A model generated the notes under the pieces. That model was not told the origin of the DNA, did not search any database, and saw only the letters and a program-made list of their open reading frames with translations. Below are positions 1 to 14,400 of a stretch of 64,000 nucleotides of DNA, one piece after another. The stretch's first letter is position 1; the number at the start of each line of letters is the position of its first letter. The DNA lies in NCBI GenBank assembly GCA_020055645.1, contig CM034546.1, positions 98,208,001 through 98,272,000 of the forward strand, given 5' to 3'. This DNA is from Tomocerus qinae (taxonomy: Eukaryota > Arthropoda > Collembola > Entomobryomorpha > Tomoceridae). A program made the translations under genes and the position numbers.

Positions 1-828
1 ACTTTTTTGTAGCTCTTTTGGTTTTTGAGTTGATTCTTTTCCTGCAAAAAAAGTTAAGAGGCAATATGATAGTCAGAATAATTTGCCCGTTGCCCACAGA
101 CACTTCCCTTAATCGGCTAAATATAATATTGTTTCGTATATCCCCAATAATAACACACATGGAAGATGTAATGTAGTACTTCACCCCTTTGCTACTTCAT
201 TTGGTACCTATTCGAGGTGAATCAACTGTAATATTTATATTTCGGAATCTCGGAAGTTCTCGGAATTGTATTACCATTCCATAATTTAATTAAGTCGCGA
301 TTCTATTATGCATAAATAAATTAAGTATCTACCAAAAATCTAGATGTACAATTTTGCCATTTATATTTGAGTATAGTAGAAATAATTTTACATCTTCATG
401 CTGTGTACATACATAATGTGTGCTGCTAATAGCTCCTATACAGAGTCAATTTAAACCCGAGATTCCGAGATGTGCGACATTTAATAATCTGCAAGGTAAT
501 TATAGATAAAAATGACCAAAGTCTTAAAAAAACTCGTTTCAGTATTTAAATTCTCAATATATGGAAAGATTTTTTTTCATGGTCCATGATAATAAATATT
601 TTAACCTCTATAATATACAGCCATTTGAGCTACTTATGTAAAAGAATAGTCAGTTTGGTTTTGGCTAAAATATGGACAGGGATAATGCGTACTATGATAA
701 TGCGACTGTGTGTATTTAGTATGTAATAAGGGTGCGTATTTTCGTAAAAGAATAAGCAAGTGAATAGAAAATTAATTATGAAGAAATTGTGAAGTGTAAA
801 GGAGAATATTTAGTAAAACAAATCTTAC

Positions 829-872
829 CCAATGTGTCGTTTTCGTAGTCTTACAGTATCGGCCTTGGGCAT
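829..872 (-). CDS. First coding exon (partial gene) of ETNPPL/PHYKPL-like PLP-dependent phospho-lyase
   Basis: This is a single 44-base exon read on the minus strand. The ATG is at 872-870 and a GT donor (GGGTAAGAT context) follows at 828-827. It encodes 14 codons plus two bases: MPKADTVRLRKRHIG, the last residue split. This matches the start of the ethanolamine-phosphate/phosphohydroxylysine phospho-lyase family (AGXT2-like, class III aminotransferase fold), whose vertebrate member begins with an RDTLGLRKKHIG-type segment before the SCKVFF strand. These enzymes use PLP to split phosphoethanolamine or phosphohydroxylysine. I found no further exons between 1 and 828, so the catalytic part must lie left of the window, after an intron of at least 828 bases. 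The call rests on about 12 residues plus a good donor, so a chance match is possible. Confidence 0.6.
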
Positions 873-3800
873 AGACTCCATTTTCTAGTGATTTTAAATA
901 ATCTGTTGTTCTGGAACAAACACTGGATTATCGGTTGACGTAAATCTGTTCTTGGTTTTCTCCTCAGCAGATAAATCGGATGTGATTCCCAACTTGTAGG
1001 TTGATTGAAGTGGAAATCAAGAGCCACGTTCGTGTGAGGGAATCAGCTGGCCTGATGCGACTGCAAATAAAAGTCGATGGATTTCAGGTTATATAGTGCA
1101 AGAAAGTATAACTCGACTGCTTCTGCCTTGTGAAGTCTCAACTCAAATCGCAGTCGCCTTGCATGTCGCTTACTAATGCTCTATATAATATAGCTTCTGT
1201 GCACCGAATAGTTCGTGTTCAGCTTAAACATCAGACGGGTATTACTCTGTTCTGTAATAGACTATGAAATACGTTTAGACAAAATGGGCTAATGAATACA
1301 AATACTCATATATGTAGATATAGTATATACATAGCAAAATATACTAGTACACATAGTAGAGAGTACAGAATCACAGACAGCACGGTTCATAGCTAACAAA
1401 GTTCGGAAAGTTTTCTATTTTATTAGTATGTGACTATTTGACTGTACTTGGGTAGTTTGAATATCTCCGTCACTCGTTCATGTCATGCAAATGTGTACAC
1501 TCTACGCTGTCTCAATTCTTTTGTCTCCTAAAGTACAACATCAAATGAGAGCTGAGTCTTTCTGTCTGACTTTGTGTAACGTAATCAAATACAATTCAAC
1601 ACATTGCTCATGAAAACTATTCTCTTGCGCATATACTAATGGATATAGTAACTATCAACCTTCTTTACTTTAGTATTTTTCAGCTAATGACTAGTTTACG
1701 GAACTGTATTGTATTTTTGTCTTAATTAGAAAGCTTTATACATCATTCTGCCTACTCGATGTCAATGTAAACGCATTGAGGTGTGTACATGAATTAATAA
1801 TTTCAATGACTATGTAAACTCAATAGAAATTGAATTTTGAATGCGAATGCTCACTAATGACGATGATATGCTGTGGATATGCCATATACTCTAAAATGTA
1901 TCATGTCCTATTCCATCATTGCATATTATTTATGCATATTGGGTATGGCATTAATTTTCGAAAGCTAGCAAACAGTTTTTCAATAAGGTTAGTCTAATTC
2001 AATCTAGTAACAGTCAGTACTAACTACGAATGAACTTTGCCCATTCCCTCTTGCTAAATCCTACGTGACATTTACAACTGCACTAAAGGCTGAGTTACTA
2101 CTGCGGTTGATACTTGATACGGAAGAGAATGTCAAAGTTCACTTATATTACGTCAATCAATGATTATATCTAAGGCTTGGATCTTTAAAGTTTTATGCTT
2201 ATACCTAACAAGTAGCTTTTAGCACATTTTCATGTGCACATTTTGAAGACGATGTTCCAATTTTGAATGCTATCAAGTATCATAATGTATTGTAGTGGCT
2301 TCTTCATCGCGCAAATACATTGCGGCATAATACAATGTATTTTATCTGGAGTGGCAGCTCTAATAACGTAAATTGAGATTGAAAATTTAATATTTGTACA
2401 AGACAGGATGACATGTAAATAAATAACTTGAACTGATCCATGATAAGCTGATTACAAGAAACTCATTTCATCATCCCTTTCAATATAATACATATTCATG
2501 GCATCCTATAGGATTTCATTCTATTACAGTCGCTTTAATTGTGTTACATGTCACATGTCAATCACTTAAGTAGATTATCGTCCAGGGTAAGGAACTAGCA
2601 ATTACATTTTACAAATGCTTTTAAATATGAGGCAATATATTCCTTGCTTACAATCATAAAATATAGCTTAGCTTATCACTACAAGTAATACAAGTAAAAT
2701 ATCGATAGCACTCGGTTTGCTATGATGATCTTTAAATGATCCAATGTAAATGATTTATTATTATTTTTATCTCAGGAAAATATGGATGAACATTTGTCAG
2801 GTCTTTTGCCCTCTTGCGTCTACTCGTGTGTTAAATCCTTGCAGATAGTAGTAACCAGGCACTTTTACAGTGTTCAAAAAGGTTAGTCTTAATTGCGACT
2901 TTTAATTTTAAATGCTTTCCTTATCTACAGTTATGGCACAGTGGTCTGCCTCATAGGTACTACATTTAAAACTTCCTTCAAACTACATAAGTAGTAATAA
3001 TGTTCTTTACCTTATCACACTAAATTATTTTTCAGCAATAATAGCTGTGCTCAAATAACGAAGGAATACGTTTAATACAGGAAGAACAATAAAAAAACGG
3101 GTGATTTAAGCGTGATTTCATTGCGGAATGTACTACATCCTCAAGGGTTGCATCATAGTCGTCAGTCTACTTGACTTTTTGTGGTTCTAACTCTAACCAA
3201 AAGTCCATAAAATATGCAATATGTTTACTGTCATTCTCACCGTAATAGAAATCGGCTTATATTTTGATGCTCCACTTTTTAGAATCCATAACACGTGAGA
3301 TTTCGTATATGTAAACTGCATACATGAAATGTACAAATAATTTGAAAGTAAAACCAGAAAAGAGCAAAACAAATAACTCATATTGCTTAAAACTGACTAC
3401 GAATTAATGGTAAAAAGTCAAAAATTGCAGTTATTTAGTCAATTATTTACAAAACACTAAGGAAAGCCAATTCCTAACGATTCTCTCACAAAATAACAAC
3501 ATTATTGGACCTTATGAAGCCGACAGAATTGGAATTACCCACGAACGAACTACCCTGCCTACGACCTACACGACTCCGTAGAAGTAAGGCAGGCCTTCCA
3601 AAGTTACATGAGGTCAAGGGATCAAAAAATCGAAAAAAATTTGAAAATGTTGCCGGATTTTTTTTCTGGCCATTCTAATTTGAATTAAGGATTTTTCCAC
3701 TCATCAGATGTGGTCAATTTTCCAACTGCTTTCAAATCTTAATGAAATGCTAGGTTTGATTGCATTGATATCAATGCGGCTTACGAAGTGCAACAGGCTT

Positions 3801-6100
3801 AAAATGGATTTTTAGTAACAGAGTTTAAAAATAAATATAAAGTCAATTACCATTAATTATGCATGCAGTTATTTAGTTCCATAGTGAATTCAAATATTGT
3901 CGAGGTCTGGAAGAACAAATTAATGACATAGTACATTTATATATATAGTATTTGTACAGACACGCACATACCAACGGGAGAGTACCGCAATATTGTAAGT
4001 TAAAAGTTCTCAAAAACAAACTTTCCTCAATCAAACAACAAATGGTTGCAAATAAGTAGGTTATAATATGTACTAATTATAATGAATCATGACATGATCG
4101 TGCCTAAAATAAATAGGTACTCACAATATATGTATATAATTTATTATAATAGCTAAGAAAAGTCTGTCTTGTATAGGTGTAAAACAGCATGCAGAAGCAT
4201 TTCAATGAATACACGATATTAAATCTGTTAAGAATTAGCTATTTTTAGTCCAAACTAAACACATCGACTTTTTAGGCTTTTGTTGACCACAAATAAATTA
4301 CAATACATGATCACCGATTTTGGGTGGTCATCGATTTCACAAAAGGGAATCTGGATAACAATTTATTCCTTTGAACAGAACTGCATCATTTATTGCTAAA
4401 AACAGTATTTACCTATATGTGACCTCTTTAAACATAAAAGTACACATATAATGGCAATCTCTTGCAGTACACGCGAATTAGAAAAACACTTGTGTACACA
4501 ACATTATGTCAGTTCATTACTATTTGGTAAGATATTTTTGTCTAGTTCTCATTTCCTAATCCCTTCAGCACGTCATCATCAGTAAACAGTATGTACATTG
4601 TATTCTATTTATCTGTTTACTTTTAATACTCTGGTACAATATCAGCATGAAAATGTACTCAGACGGTAATTGTTCGTTCGTTTTCTTATCTAAAGGAAAC
4701 CTATTGAGTAGTGCTAAGTACAGCACAAAAGAAACGATTCACTATAATGCCAATAACTGACATGACATGAAGACAGACTTCCTTGGTAATTGAACCTTCT
4801 CATTAGTTCTTATCTTGGATACATTCCCCATTCTAAACAAACTAATAATGACTTAAGAGGATAACAAACCACAACTTGTGAGTATTTTGGAAGCCTAAGC
4901 TAATTCAAATGATAGACCCATAGTCCATGCTTTATGAACGTACATTTAAAGTATAGACTAATCGATAGTACCGAAAAAAATACAAAACAATCCTTGATCT
5001 GGATTGAACTAGCGATTGAACCAGATTATGTTTCATTTAATCCTTAGATATCTTATCCAAAAGCCAAGAACATCTCAACTGATAAAAGAAGCAAACAGAT
5101 TAAAACACCCGTAGCTCTCAAGTGTTTACCAATGACACGGAGTGTAAATATAGGAGAGCCACAGAATGACTATGAAAATGAACAGCCTTGACTCGTGTAT
5201 CCTTTTTCAACTTTTTGTTGACCATTTTGTCTAAATCCCATTTCATACTGAATCCATGAGACTCTCAACAAGGTAAGGAAAAGTAACTGTTTTGTATCAA
5301 TCCAAGGAAGTCCTTTGCTAAGTAGTAGATTGAATAACTCCTAATAAGATTACTAACACTACATTATTTCACTATAAAAATTATATTCGAGGTTGTCAAC
5401 TAGATATTGTTATAACGAGATACACTCGTTAGAAGAATTTAAGCAATACTACGCACAACATTTTTTATCATTTGCTTGAATTGCAAGATATTCTGGGAAG
5501 GTGACCGATAGGACATTTATAAATAGATACATCAGTTGTGTTTAACTACTAAAATGCAAACTTTTAGTGTTGTGTTTATAACACCAACGTAAATGTTATG
5601 TATGCGAACATAATATCACAATGACTAATACCGGGTACTAACAACATCAATATTTTATGACAAAAAGGACATTGACAGAATCAAGCTACAAATTGCTTTT
5701 GAGATTTATATTTTACAAAAAGCATTACGATTTTATTTGATTATTATTTAATACAAAGGATTCATTTTTAGGCGTTTTAATCACAGTTGCCAGTAAATTG
5801 AAAATGAAAATAAGGGATAAAGTACAAAAAGACAATCCAAAACCTTTAACTATTCAAGAGAAGGATAAAAGGGTAACTAATTGAACATTATACTATTAAA
5901 TGAACAATAAATAGAGGAATTAGTGTATTCGATAGTATTAGCCTAACGCTTGAAAAGGTCAGTCAGGCAACATACATGTAACTGGCAAAAGTTTATGATG
6001 TCTAACATGATTAATTGTTAAAGCTGAAAATTTCAATTTGCTATAATGACTTATAACAATTGGGATTAGACAAGTATAATAATAAGAGTAATTGCAATAA
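873..6100. other. Gene-poor intergenic region between ETNPPL-like exon 1 and DCTN4
   Basis: AT-rich DNA with no reading frame that resembles a protein family. It should contain the promoter and 5' UTR of the ETNPPL-like gene just above 872 and the 3' flank of DCTN4. A short open stretch near 1008-1095 (+) ends at a stop and is not recognisable. Around 3540-3790 lies a slightly more GC-rich patch with homopolymer runs that looks like a transposon remnant, but I found no partner copy or terminal repeats. Confidence 0.5.
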
Positions 6101-6101
6101 G

Positions 6102-6107
6102 TTTATT
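6102..6107 (-). terminator. DCTN4 polyadenylation signal AATAAA
   Basis: Canonical AATAAA on the minus strand about 70 bases past the DCTN4 stop codon, giving a short 3' UTR. Position and motif fit; cleavage itself is inferred. Confidence 0.5.
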
Positions 6108-6175
6108 TAATTTTATGTTGGTTGAGGTAACGTGAGACAAAATTGATGATCTGCGCTTAGCCCCAGTGAAGAATA

Positions 6176-8050
6176 CTATTGAGGTACTCTATCTAAGGCA
6201 ATCAGTAAATGGGCCTGAAGCCTAACTTTTTGAGGACCCTGAGCTCCTTTGCTTTCTAAAGCCACAATAGTGTTAACATAATCGTATTCAATTGTTAGCC
6301 CTAAAACAGGAGGATCGTTTGATTCAGATTCGTCATCATTAGCTTTACGTACGACAGTCAAACTCACAGCTGCTTTGTTAGCTTTCCTCCAGGGAACCAG
6401 CTTTGGATCGTCATTGAAATCAGGAGTGTCTGCGAAATCATCAAAATCCGACGTTTCATCACGAGGAGGTAAAACAACCTCGGCCTGAGGAGGCTCCAAA
6501 TTGCAATTCAGTACAAAATCTTCATTTCTTATTGGAAGTACATGAACTTCTTTCAATATTTGCGACGAAGGTGACGCTGGAACAGGACTGACAGATTTAA
6601 AAGCAGCAGGTTGCGGTGTCAAAGATGTATGTGTTGGACTCATACTTGGCAGAGACAGATCAGTAGATGATTCGGTAGTAGTCACATCCAAAATTTCCTG
6701 AACCACTACTTTAGCCTTTTCATCTTTCTTCAGAGGTACAAATGAGAACGGAAGAAACTTGATCGATGTAGGAAATTGAGTTGGATTAGCCAAACGAAGA
6801 ACAATTCGTGTTTTTTGACCAGGTAGCAGAGGTTCGGCTAAAGGGGTCATAAGGCGCACTTGAGGCACATGATAGTATGCATTGAGCTGAATTTTGAATT
6901 TAATCGAGACCGGCGAATACTCAGGCTTGCTGATATTCCGTTCACAAACCCTACAGCGAAGGGAACGCTTCACAAGTAGCTGTTTGTGTGTAGGAAGAAG
7001 GGACGACGTGTCTCTTGGCTGAGTTTCCAGCTGGTGAAGACGTTGCGAAAGTGTTGTAACTAAAAGCACGAGAATTTTGTTTAAAAACAGGAATTATCAA
7101 AATGTTATGTAGCTAGGAAATTATTTATGAAGTTTGACAAAATTAAACACAAATACAGGAAAACTATTGTACCTTTCGCAACAACTAATTCAGAATCATA
7201 GAAATCATCAGATAATTCTTCCAACTCGTCTTCACCCTGAGTTGGTGCCACATACGTTGGAGGAGGAATAGCTTTTGCCATTTCTTCTGGTGTTGTAGTA
7301 GGAAATCGCTTGGGCAGAAGATGTGCCAATCCGTGACGCCCCTATTTTAATTGTTAACAAAGTTAAAAGAAAATACAATGTTATGTTTTTAGTACGGAAT
7401 TTGGACTATGGTCATAAAGAAAAGAACCTTACCGCAGCCAGATATTTGCTCTTGTGAACATACTTGCTCTTAGAATTCTTCTCTCGAATCGACAACATCC
7501 GAAAATAATCTCCAATCTGACCAATTTGCTCGTTCATCGAATTTTCAGGCTCAGGCCACGGCCCAGATGTACTTTGGCAATCTGGAAGACCGGCATCACG
7601 AGATGTCCATCGGCAGAATCCACAAGCTAAGTAGTACAGCTTTTTAGCAGTATATTTTTCAGGCTCATCTTCCGAAGGGACTTGTGTAGTTGTAGCTCGG
7701 ATTGATAAAGTTTGTTTACAGCTCGGACAGTCATAGCATGAATTACATCTACATACAGGCAATAAAATCGTTATTTTTCATTCTAGTAGTCATTATTTGA
7801 TGATTTAGGTTGATAATTTCTTATTGGCTATATGTATCCTGCTTTCAAACCTGTTTTTCTTCTGCTTAGCTTCAGCTGATGGCATATTTTCCGAGCAGTT
7901 ACCACAATAATGAGAATCTACTTCATGGAGAACGCAGTAAGGACATCGTAGTCGAAGACAATGACGACAAAAATACACATGACATATAGGTTTAAGACTT
8001 CCGCAGCAGCAAATGTATTTAACAGTGTCCAATTGGAATAAATGAGCCAT
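6176..8050 (-). CDS. DCTN4: Dynactin subunit 4 (p62), complete
   Basis: Four coding exons: 8050-7851, 7748-7433, 7341-7173 and 7059-6176. They give 522 residues with consistent phases and GT-AG borders. DCTN4 is a pointed-end subunit of dynactin, the complex that links cytoplasmic dynein to cargo. The N-terminus shows the cysteine-rich zinc-binding region: CCC near residue 14, FCRHC, CPYC, a HEVDSHYC block, then [12 protein letters not shown] across the first intron. [11 protein letters not shown] and, later, [17 protein letters not shown] are strongly conserved family blocks, as is the [18 protein letters not shown] strand. It is about 60 residues longer than the human protein because of a Ser/Pro/Thr-rich insertion in the C-terminal part. 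The ATG (8050-8048) lies four bases inside its exon, after a TTTCAG acceptor. A non-coding exon upstream ends with a GTAAGT donor at 8208. Confidence 0.95.
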
Positions 8051-8208
8051 TGGTCTGAAATGTAAAAAAGTCATGATTATGATTGACTCATTGACTCTGA
8101 CTGACAGGACACAAGAATTTATAGCTATTACATATCACAACTGCTTAACTAACTTGATTTATATTACATAGGAATAAATAAATAACAAAACACAGTATAA
8201 GAACTTAC

Positions 8209-8340
8209 CCAATCTTTTATGAGGGATATCCCTGTTTCTAAAAATGTACAATGAAAGTATTTCCTTCTTCGATTTCTGTCACTTTTGGCTTTAATTTTAA
8301 TTGCCGCTAGCTGCCCATTCCGAATTCTTCGTCTGAATGA
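8209..8340 (-). other. 5' UTR exon of DCTN4 (upstream end approximate)
   Basis: A strong donor (TTGG|GTAAGT) ends this minus-strand exon at 8209, and the next acceptor (TTTCAG at 8057-8055) sits just before the DCTN4 ATG. Stops occur in the reading frames, so it is untranslated. The transcription start is not defined by sequence; the 8340 limit is a guess. Slightly GC-richer DNA at 8370-8480 may be the promoter. Confidence 0.45.
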
Positions 8341-8479
8341 AATAGATGATGGGAAACGTTTGAAGACTCCGCGTAATTTACTCTACCGACTTTAGTTTGC
8401 GAACGGCATACGGCAACGGAAACCTCTTCTGCTGAGCTGTCTCCGGAGTCTGACTCAACAACGCGTCAAAAGATTCTTT

Positions 8480-11400
8480 GAGTCACGACTTTCTCATTCT
8501 ATTGTATTGTATAAGGTGTAAGTATTTAAGTAGTAAGCACCCCATTCTGCGAATTCACAGAAAGTGATGGCCACAGTCGTGGCATCGTCACGTTTTATTA
8601 TACCATATAATTCGCATAATAAATTAAGTCATAATTCGTACCGCAATGATTGCCAAAAAATGGCACAAACATTATGAGTATATGACCAAATATTTGTGTT
8701 GGTATTTCTACTACTACCAATTAAAATCATATTATGCAAAAAACAGCTCAAAGCCATCACAATCTTAAACTATCAGCTATGCTTAAACCTTCAAAAAATT
8801 TGCAGCCTTTCTATCCTATGCAGTATTTGTTTCGCGATGTAAATGAGGTTTTCTTTGTATGCTTTCACTAACTTTCACCAAAATGAAAGTTTAGATATTC
8901 ATCATGGAATTGAAGTGAATATAAAATGTCATGCAAAAAATGAATAAACCCCAAAGCAAGTTCTTGATTTCCCAACCATAATTTTTCATCATTTTTATTC
9001 ATCACTTTTCGGCTGTAAACATACGTTACATCAATTTTCAGTTTATCCTTTAATTGCCAAATTACGGCGTACTTTTAAATTACGTTTATTATAAAGACAC
9101 TCATATTTTCCAACATCATCCGCTTCAAACACGTAATAGCATTAACTATTACCATTTACTGTTATAAACTATTTACATTCCGATAATTTACATTACAGTA
9201 CATTACACTAAAGAGTTGTTGTAGTCAAAGACATCTAGAACACTAAAGCACTGCATTCAAAATTTCTACTTTATCAAAATTGAACACTTATACCGACAGA
9301 AGAAAGTATGTGACATCATAGATTAAAAGAACTACAAAAACCAATGGATATACTAAAATGGAAAAACAATTTGCTAGTTTGTAGTTCGGCTGTAACAATA
9401 CTTAAACAAAATGAATTTATCTCAATATAAATGAGACAAAAAAATGTTGTTCCGAATTAAAACTTATTCAATTTAGAAAAATGACATTTTTTTACCAAAA
9501 GTAATGTTCTATATCATTAAATGCGTGAAAAAGAAACTTGAAAGCTATGAAAATCAGTATCCTACTTCTGTCGGGCACCTATAATTAATAACAATTGTGT
9601 AAACGTATATGTATATGTACATCTGATCTGATCTTTTAGTAACACTACAGAAATAACATTTTGTATCAATCCGTATTTTCATTTAGGTTTAAATGTTTAT
9701 CTATTTAATTTTAAGGTAATATGTAGTTAAAAAGGTACATAAATTTTGCATGCAACAATCCTAATAGAACAATTAAAATTTTGATTTTACTGAAGAGGAA
9801 ATTAAAAGATTTGTATAATTAGACTGAAATGTACTCACTACATGCATACTTCGGTTATTAATTAAATATTATTACTTATTATGAGCAAATTATGAGCCAT
9901 TTTATGGGGTTACATACTTATGTTGAGTTTTTGAGTTTAAATTCCACAATTAGTCACTAGTTATCGTTCTAATTTTGACCAATTTGTAAATGTTATTACT
10001 TTTACACAGGCCAAAGTATGTATTTGTTGATTTGCTAATTAATACAGTAGAAAACAATGTATGTACTATTGGTATAAAAACATGAGCATATAAAGTAGAC
10101 AATTGTTATTGAAAACAGCGTTTTCAAAGACAATATTACACATAGAGAAAGCGGTAGAGTAGCTTTGAAAGTTAATTGAACACCAACAATTAATTACCTA
10201 TTTACCTACTTTTTAACTATTGGTGAATTTAACTTTATCGGGCACCTAAAAAGATGCCCAGTGATGTGTACCTATGTGAATATTAACATGGAATTAATGC
10301 AATTAAATTATTGACAAAATTTGCCAAGCAAAAAAATATTTTCCAGAATACAAAAAAAATCAATAAATGGACAATACTGAAAAACAATTTAACCAATCAT
10401 TTCATTTGGATAAAAACAATAACCTAAAATGAGGAACTAGAAATACAAACGTTTACATAAATTGAAATTTTTTGCAACAGCTATGAATACAGAAAGTTAA
10501 ATAACTCTGTATGCAGTGTACTGCACTACAAAAACAGCAAAAATTCAGTGTACGTACATTTAACACTTACCTACTTTCTATTTACACTAACGCTAGAATG
10601 TAATTTACTTATATTTAGCTTAATTAGGTTCCTTACACCAATAGCCAATTTTTTGCCGAATCCAGACCAACCATGGTCTCTGTCCTTTCCTAAATCTATA
10701 TTCTTAGATCTATAAAAATTACTTGCTAATAACACAATGGACAGAATCATTTTTTTAGACTTGAGCCAGAACACTTTGGTTAGGCTTTGAATTTACCTTC
10801 GCTTACAATTACTGCATTTAATTTAATCTTCTCCACATACTACAGTGTGCCACATGGAACATGACATGTTAGTAAAAATCAGTAATATCCCCACCAAAAA
10901 TTACTCCGGAGTGTTGAACATTGAAATCCACAATAGCGAAAGCCAAACTTGGACTTTCTGCACAATTTCTTGAAACGTGTGCCGGAATTCCAACATTTAA
11001 ATCCCCATTTACATTTTTGGAGGAGATATTATCGTCATGAATGGATTTTCGAGCTAAATCTACACAATGTGGTTGTAGGGCACACACAATTTTATTTACA
11101 TTTACTTACACTTGTACATTTAACCTTTAAACACGTTTTTAAATTCGCTCTATGCTTGGCTAAAAGAAAACCAAGCAGATACAGATATTAAATGCTAACT
11201 TGGTATCCCCACCAATTGCAATAAAGCGAACACGAAGACTCAGTTAACAATTTAGATTATCTAATTTCCTGAATAAAAATGATATAAATTTCTCTGTTGC
11301 TACATATTGTGCATGAGGCCTTGTTTCAAGGATTTTAATAATTCCGAAGTTCGGATAAACATAAAAAATTCGCAAAAATTTAAAACATGATGGCAAATAC

Positions 11401-14400
11401 AAAGTTAAAGTAGGCCTCTGTTACCAAATTGTAAAAATTTGGGATACAATTGCGAAAATTTTTTTTTTGCTTCCACATATTTTTTCTTGTTTTCTATTTT
11501 CTCTTCACTTTTTGAATTTCAGTAGTTGTAAATTGTATCGAGACAAAGATGTCTCTGTGTTTTAGTACATTACTTATATTATCTGTAGCTAAGTTATTTT
11601 GTACGTGGGTAAAGTATGTATTATATTGGCTAGATGAGCTCATACATACATACCAAAGTTGTAAAAACGAAGTAAGGTAATTGTAACAAGTAGATAATTT
11701 GAAAATGAACTCTAGCTAATATCATGAGTAAACAGAAATCGGAAACAAGATGACTGTATATTTTAGTAAGTAATAAATGCGGAACAAACTGTTTTGCTAA
11801 TAATCTACATAACACGGATATACCTAAACTATTGTTAACTTCATTTCATTCATTCATTTCCGTTTTGACATTCATTCGCATTAACACTATCGAATACGGT
11901 GGTTGGTTACCTCATCATCATTCTCCGATCCCCCTTCTCCCATGTCTCACTAATTATAACAATGAGGTGTCATACGTTACATAAGTTACTATTTTACGTA
12001 TAAATTGGATTGGATTAACAATATTAGTGAGATTAAATTTAAATTAATGATCTACAGCAATTTAATTAAATCAAAACAATCAAGTCAATGTATGAGTTAC
12101 GTAAATAAATCAGTCTTGATCGAAAACTACTTAACATTATATAAACTCTGTTTGTAAAAATACAGACAGATGCCTTCAAAACAACTGCGTGTATACCTGT
12201 GTATAATTATAATTAGAATAAATTGTACTTGTATCTAATGAAATCAAATTTTTCAAACGTTCCAATAACTTACTGACATCAAACAAACATTTTCACCACA
12301 CTATTGTATGTAGCCACATACAAAATCCTCTGCTCTACAATTACGATGAATTAAATTAAAAACAAAAATGTATTTTGCATGGTAAGTCAAGTAATATAGA
12401 AATGCTAATTCCTTGTACACAATGTACTATTGCTATTTAGTAATACTTGTGGGGAAACAATTCAGCACGAGACCAGAGAGTCAATCCCAATAATATTATT
12501 AGATAGTAAATACATCCGATATTACTTAGTTAACCCAACATAACAGAGAAACGTTACAGAGATAACAAAATTTTAGATGTAAAAAGGTATAATAGTAATA
12601 ACGGGCTGCGTATTTCATACAACTGATAAGTAATCGTAATAAGTAGTTAGTATACATGTACAGTACATTCCAAGTTGTGAAATATTCATTAAATGTTCAT
12701 TGTACGACTCGTAATAGTTGGTTCAACATACAAGTTTCTTTACTCCCTAGAGTACCTTAGCCTTTAATTTACCTAAACTATAATAAACCTGAATTCTTCG
12801 AGGTATTTCACTTCCTAATCTTCCTATTTACACACTTCATTTTTCAAACGTCAAAAATTAGTCTTCTGTTTATCTAATGCGTCGAGGTAGAACTCAAAAT
12901 CGAAACGAATATTTAGGGAATGAACATTTTTCCATTTGTCTGATACTAATTAAAAGATCAACTCAATTTGATATGTTGTCTACTTAGATGTATAACCCAG
13001 CCAAAATTTTGCCCACATAAAAATCCTGTTCATTTCCTAAAATTTCTTGCGCGCATTCTGTAAAGCTCCTTTTGAAAGATCGTAGATGTTGAGGTATTGT
13101 TAACTTTCTATCTAGTAATAACTATAACTGACAAAGAAAACCCCGATTTGAAATCAGGACAAAAATTTCCCACAAGAATTCTATGTGTAATTCTGCAAAA
13201 AGTTTAAACAATATTCGTCATGTAATGAGATATTCACCTTGTATGTTTTTGAACATGAGAATCTTGGTTCTAATCTTAGTAATCGTAGTTACAAGAGCTT
13301 CACATGGAATATACAATAATAAAAATTCTGTGGTCATGCAGTGATGTTTTCACTCCTTGCCAATATTTACGTGTCACTACCGATAGCCTATAATATATAG
13401 TAGAGTTAGTAACCTACCACGTAATCAATGACTTTTTCTCACGTAGTCATTCTCTGTACAAATTTTACAATTCAGTTTTATCGGTATGTAAAAACCTGGA
13501 TGGAATAATGCGTAGATGAATAACATCCTTACACAAGTTAATTAATTTACTAACGCTAGCACTAATTAAGTTACATTCGATACTGCGGCATGTACCTTTG
13601 TAGATATTCTGGTGTCAGTAAAAGATACAATTCAATACACACAATATATATGCATGAATTAGTCTTTCCATAAGAAAAATTCTTCCTTAATGTACTACGT
13701 ATATTTCATTTTCAACAAAATCACACTTTCTCATACCTCAAATGATACTTGTAACATCCAAATATAGGTTACTACTACAGAAACAGTACCTAACTTGGAC
13801 AGTTACATTTTTACAAAGGAATTCCAGTCGAATACTATTCAATTACTGCAATTGCAATGAATTTCCTTTAAATAGACACTTAAAACAGAAAAAAATCATT
13901 ACTGAAACCATATGAAACTTATCTATTGCAAATTTTACTTGGATTCTTCACAGGGAAGTAGGTTAAAAGTTGAACATAATCGAGAAATATAAAAATGATA
14001 AACTGCCAATTAGGGATTTTTCAAGATACATACAGTACGACTTTACGAAAACTTGTTAAATGTGTCAACAGGTCAACTTGCTTATTAAGTTGGGTAATCT
14101 AAAACTTTTTACAGACTATCTACGTTAAGTTTATTCATCTATATCAGTCAGAGATAACGATTGAATTCCTATTCATAGCATAACCTTTAGAAAAACAAAC
14201 TAAATGCACACTTGGGTATGCATGTCTACAGCAAATAAAAACATTATAAATTAAATCAGACTTTTCGAATATTTTTCACGAATAAATAACTGTGTTATAG
14301 CATCATGATAATTAATTAATGAATCACATCAAAATTAAGGCCTTAACTATTAATGAAAATTATTAAATACTAATATAAGTTGGAGCTTAATGATAAAATA

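Noticed and set aside
10869..11191. Overlapping open frames on both strands (10869-11087 minus, 10949-11191 plus)
   Set aside because: Neither resembles a known protein, neither has convincing splice borders, and they overlap each other antisense. They are probably chance openings.
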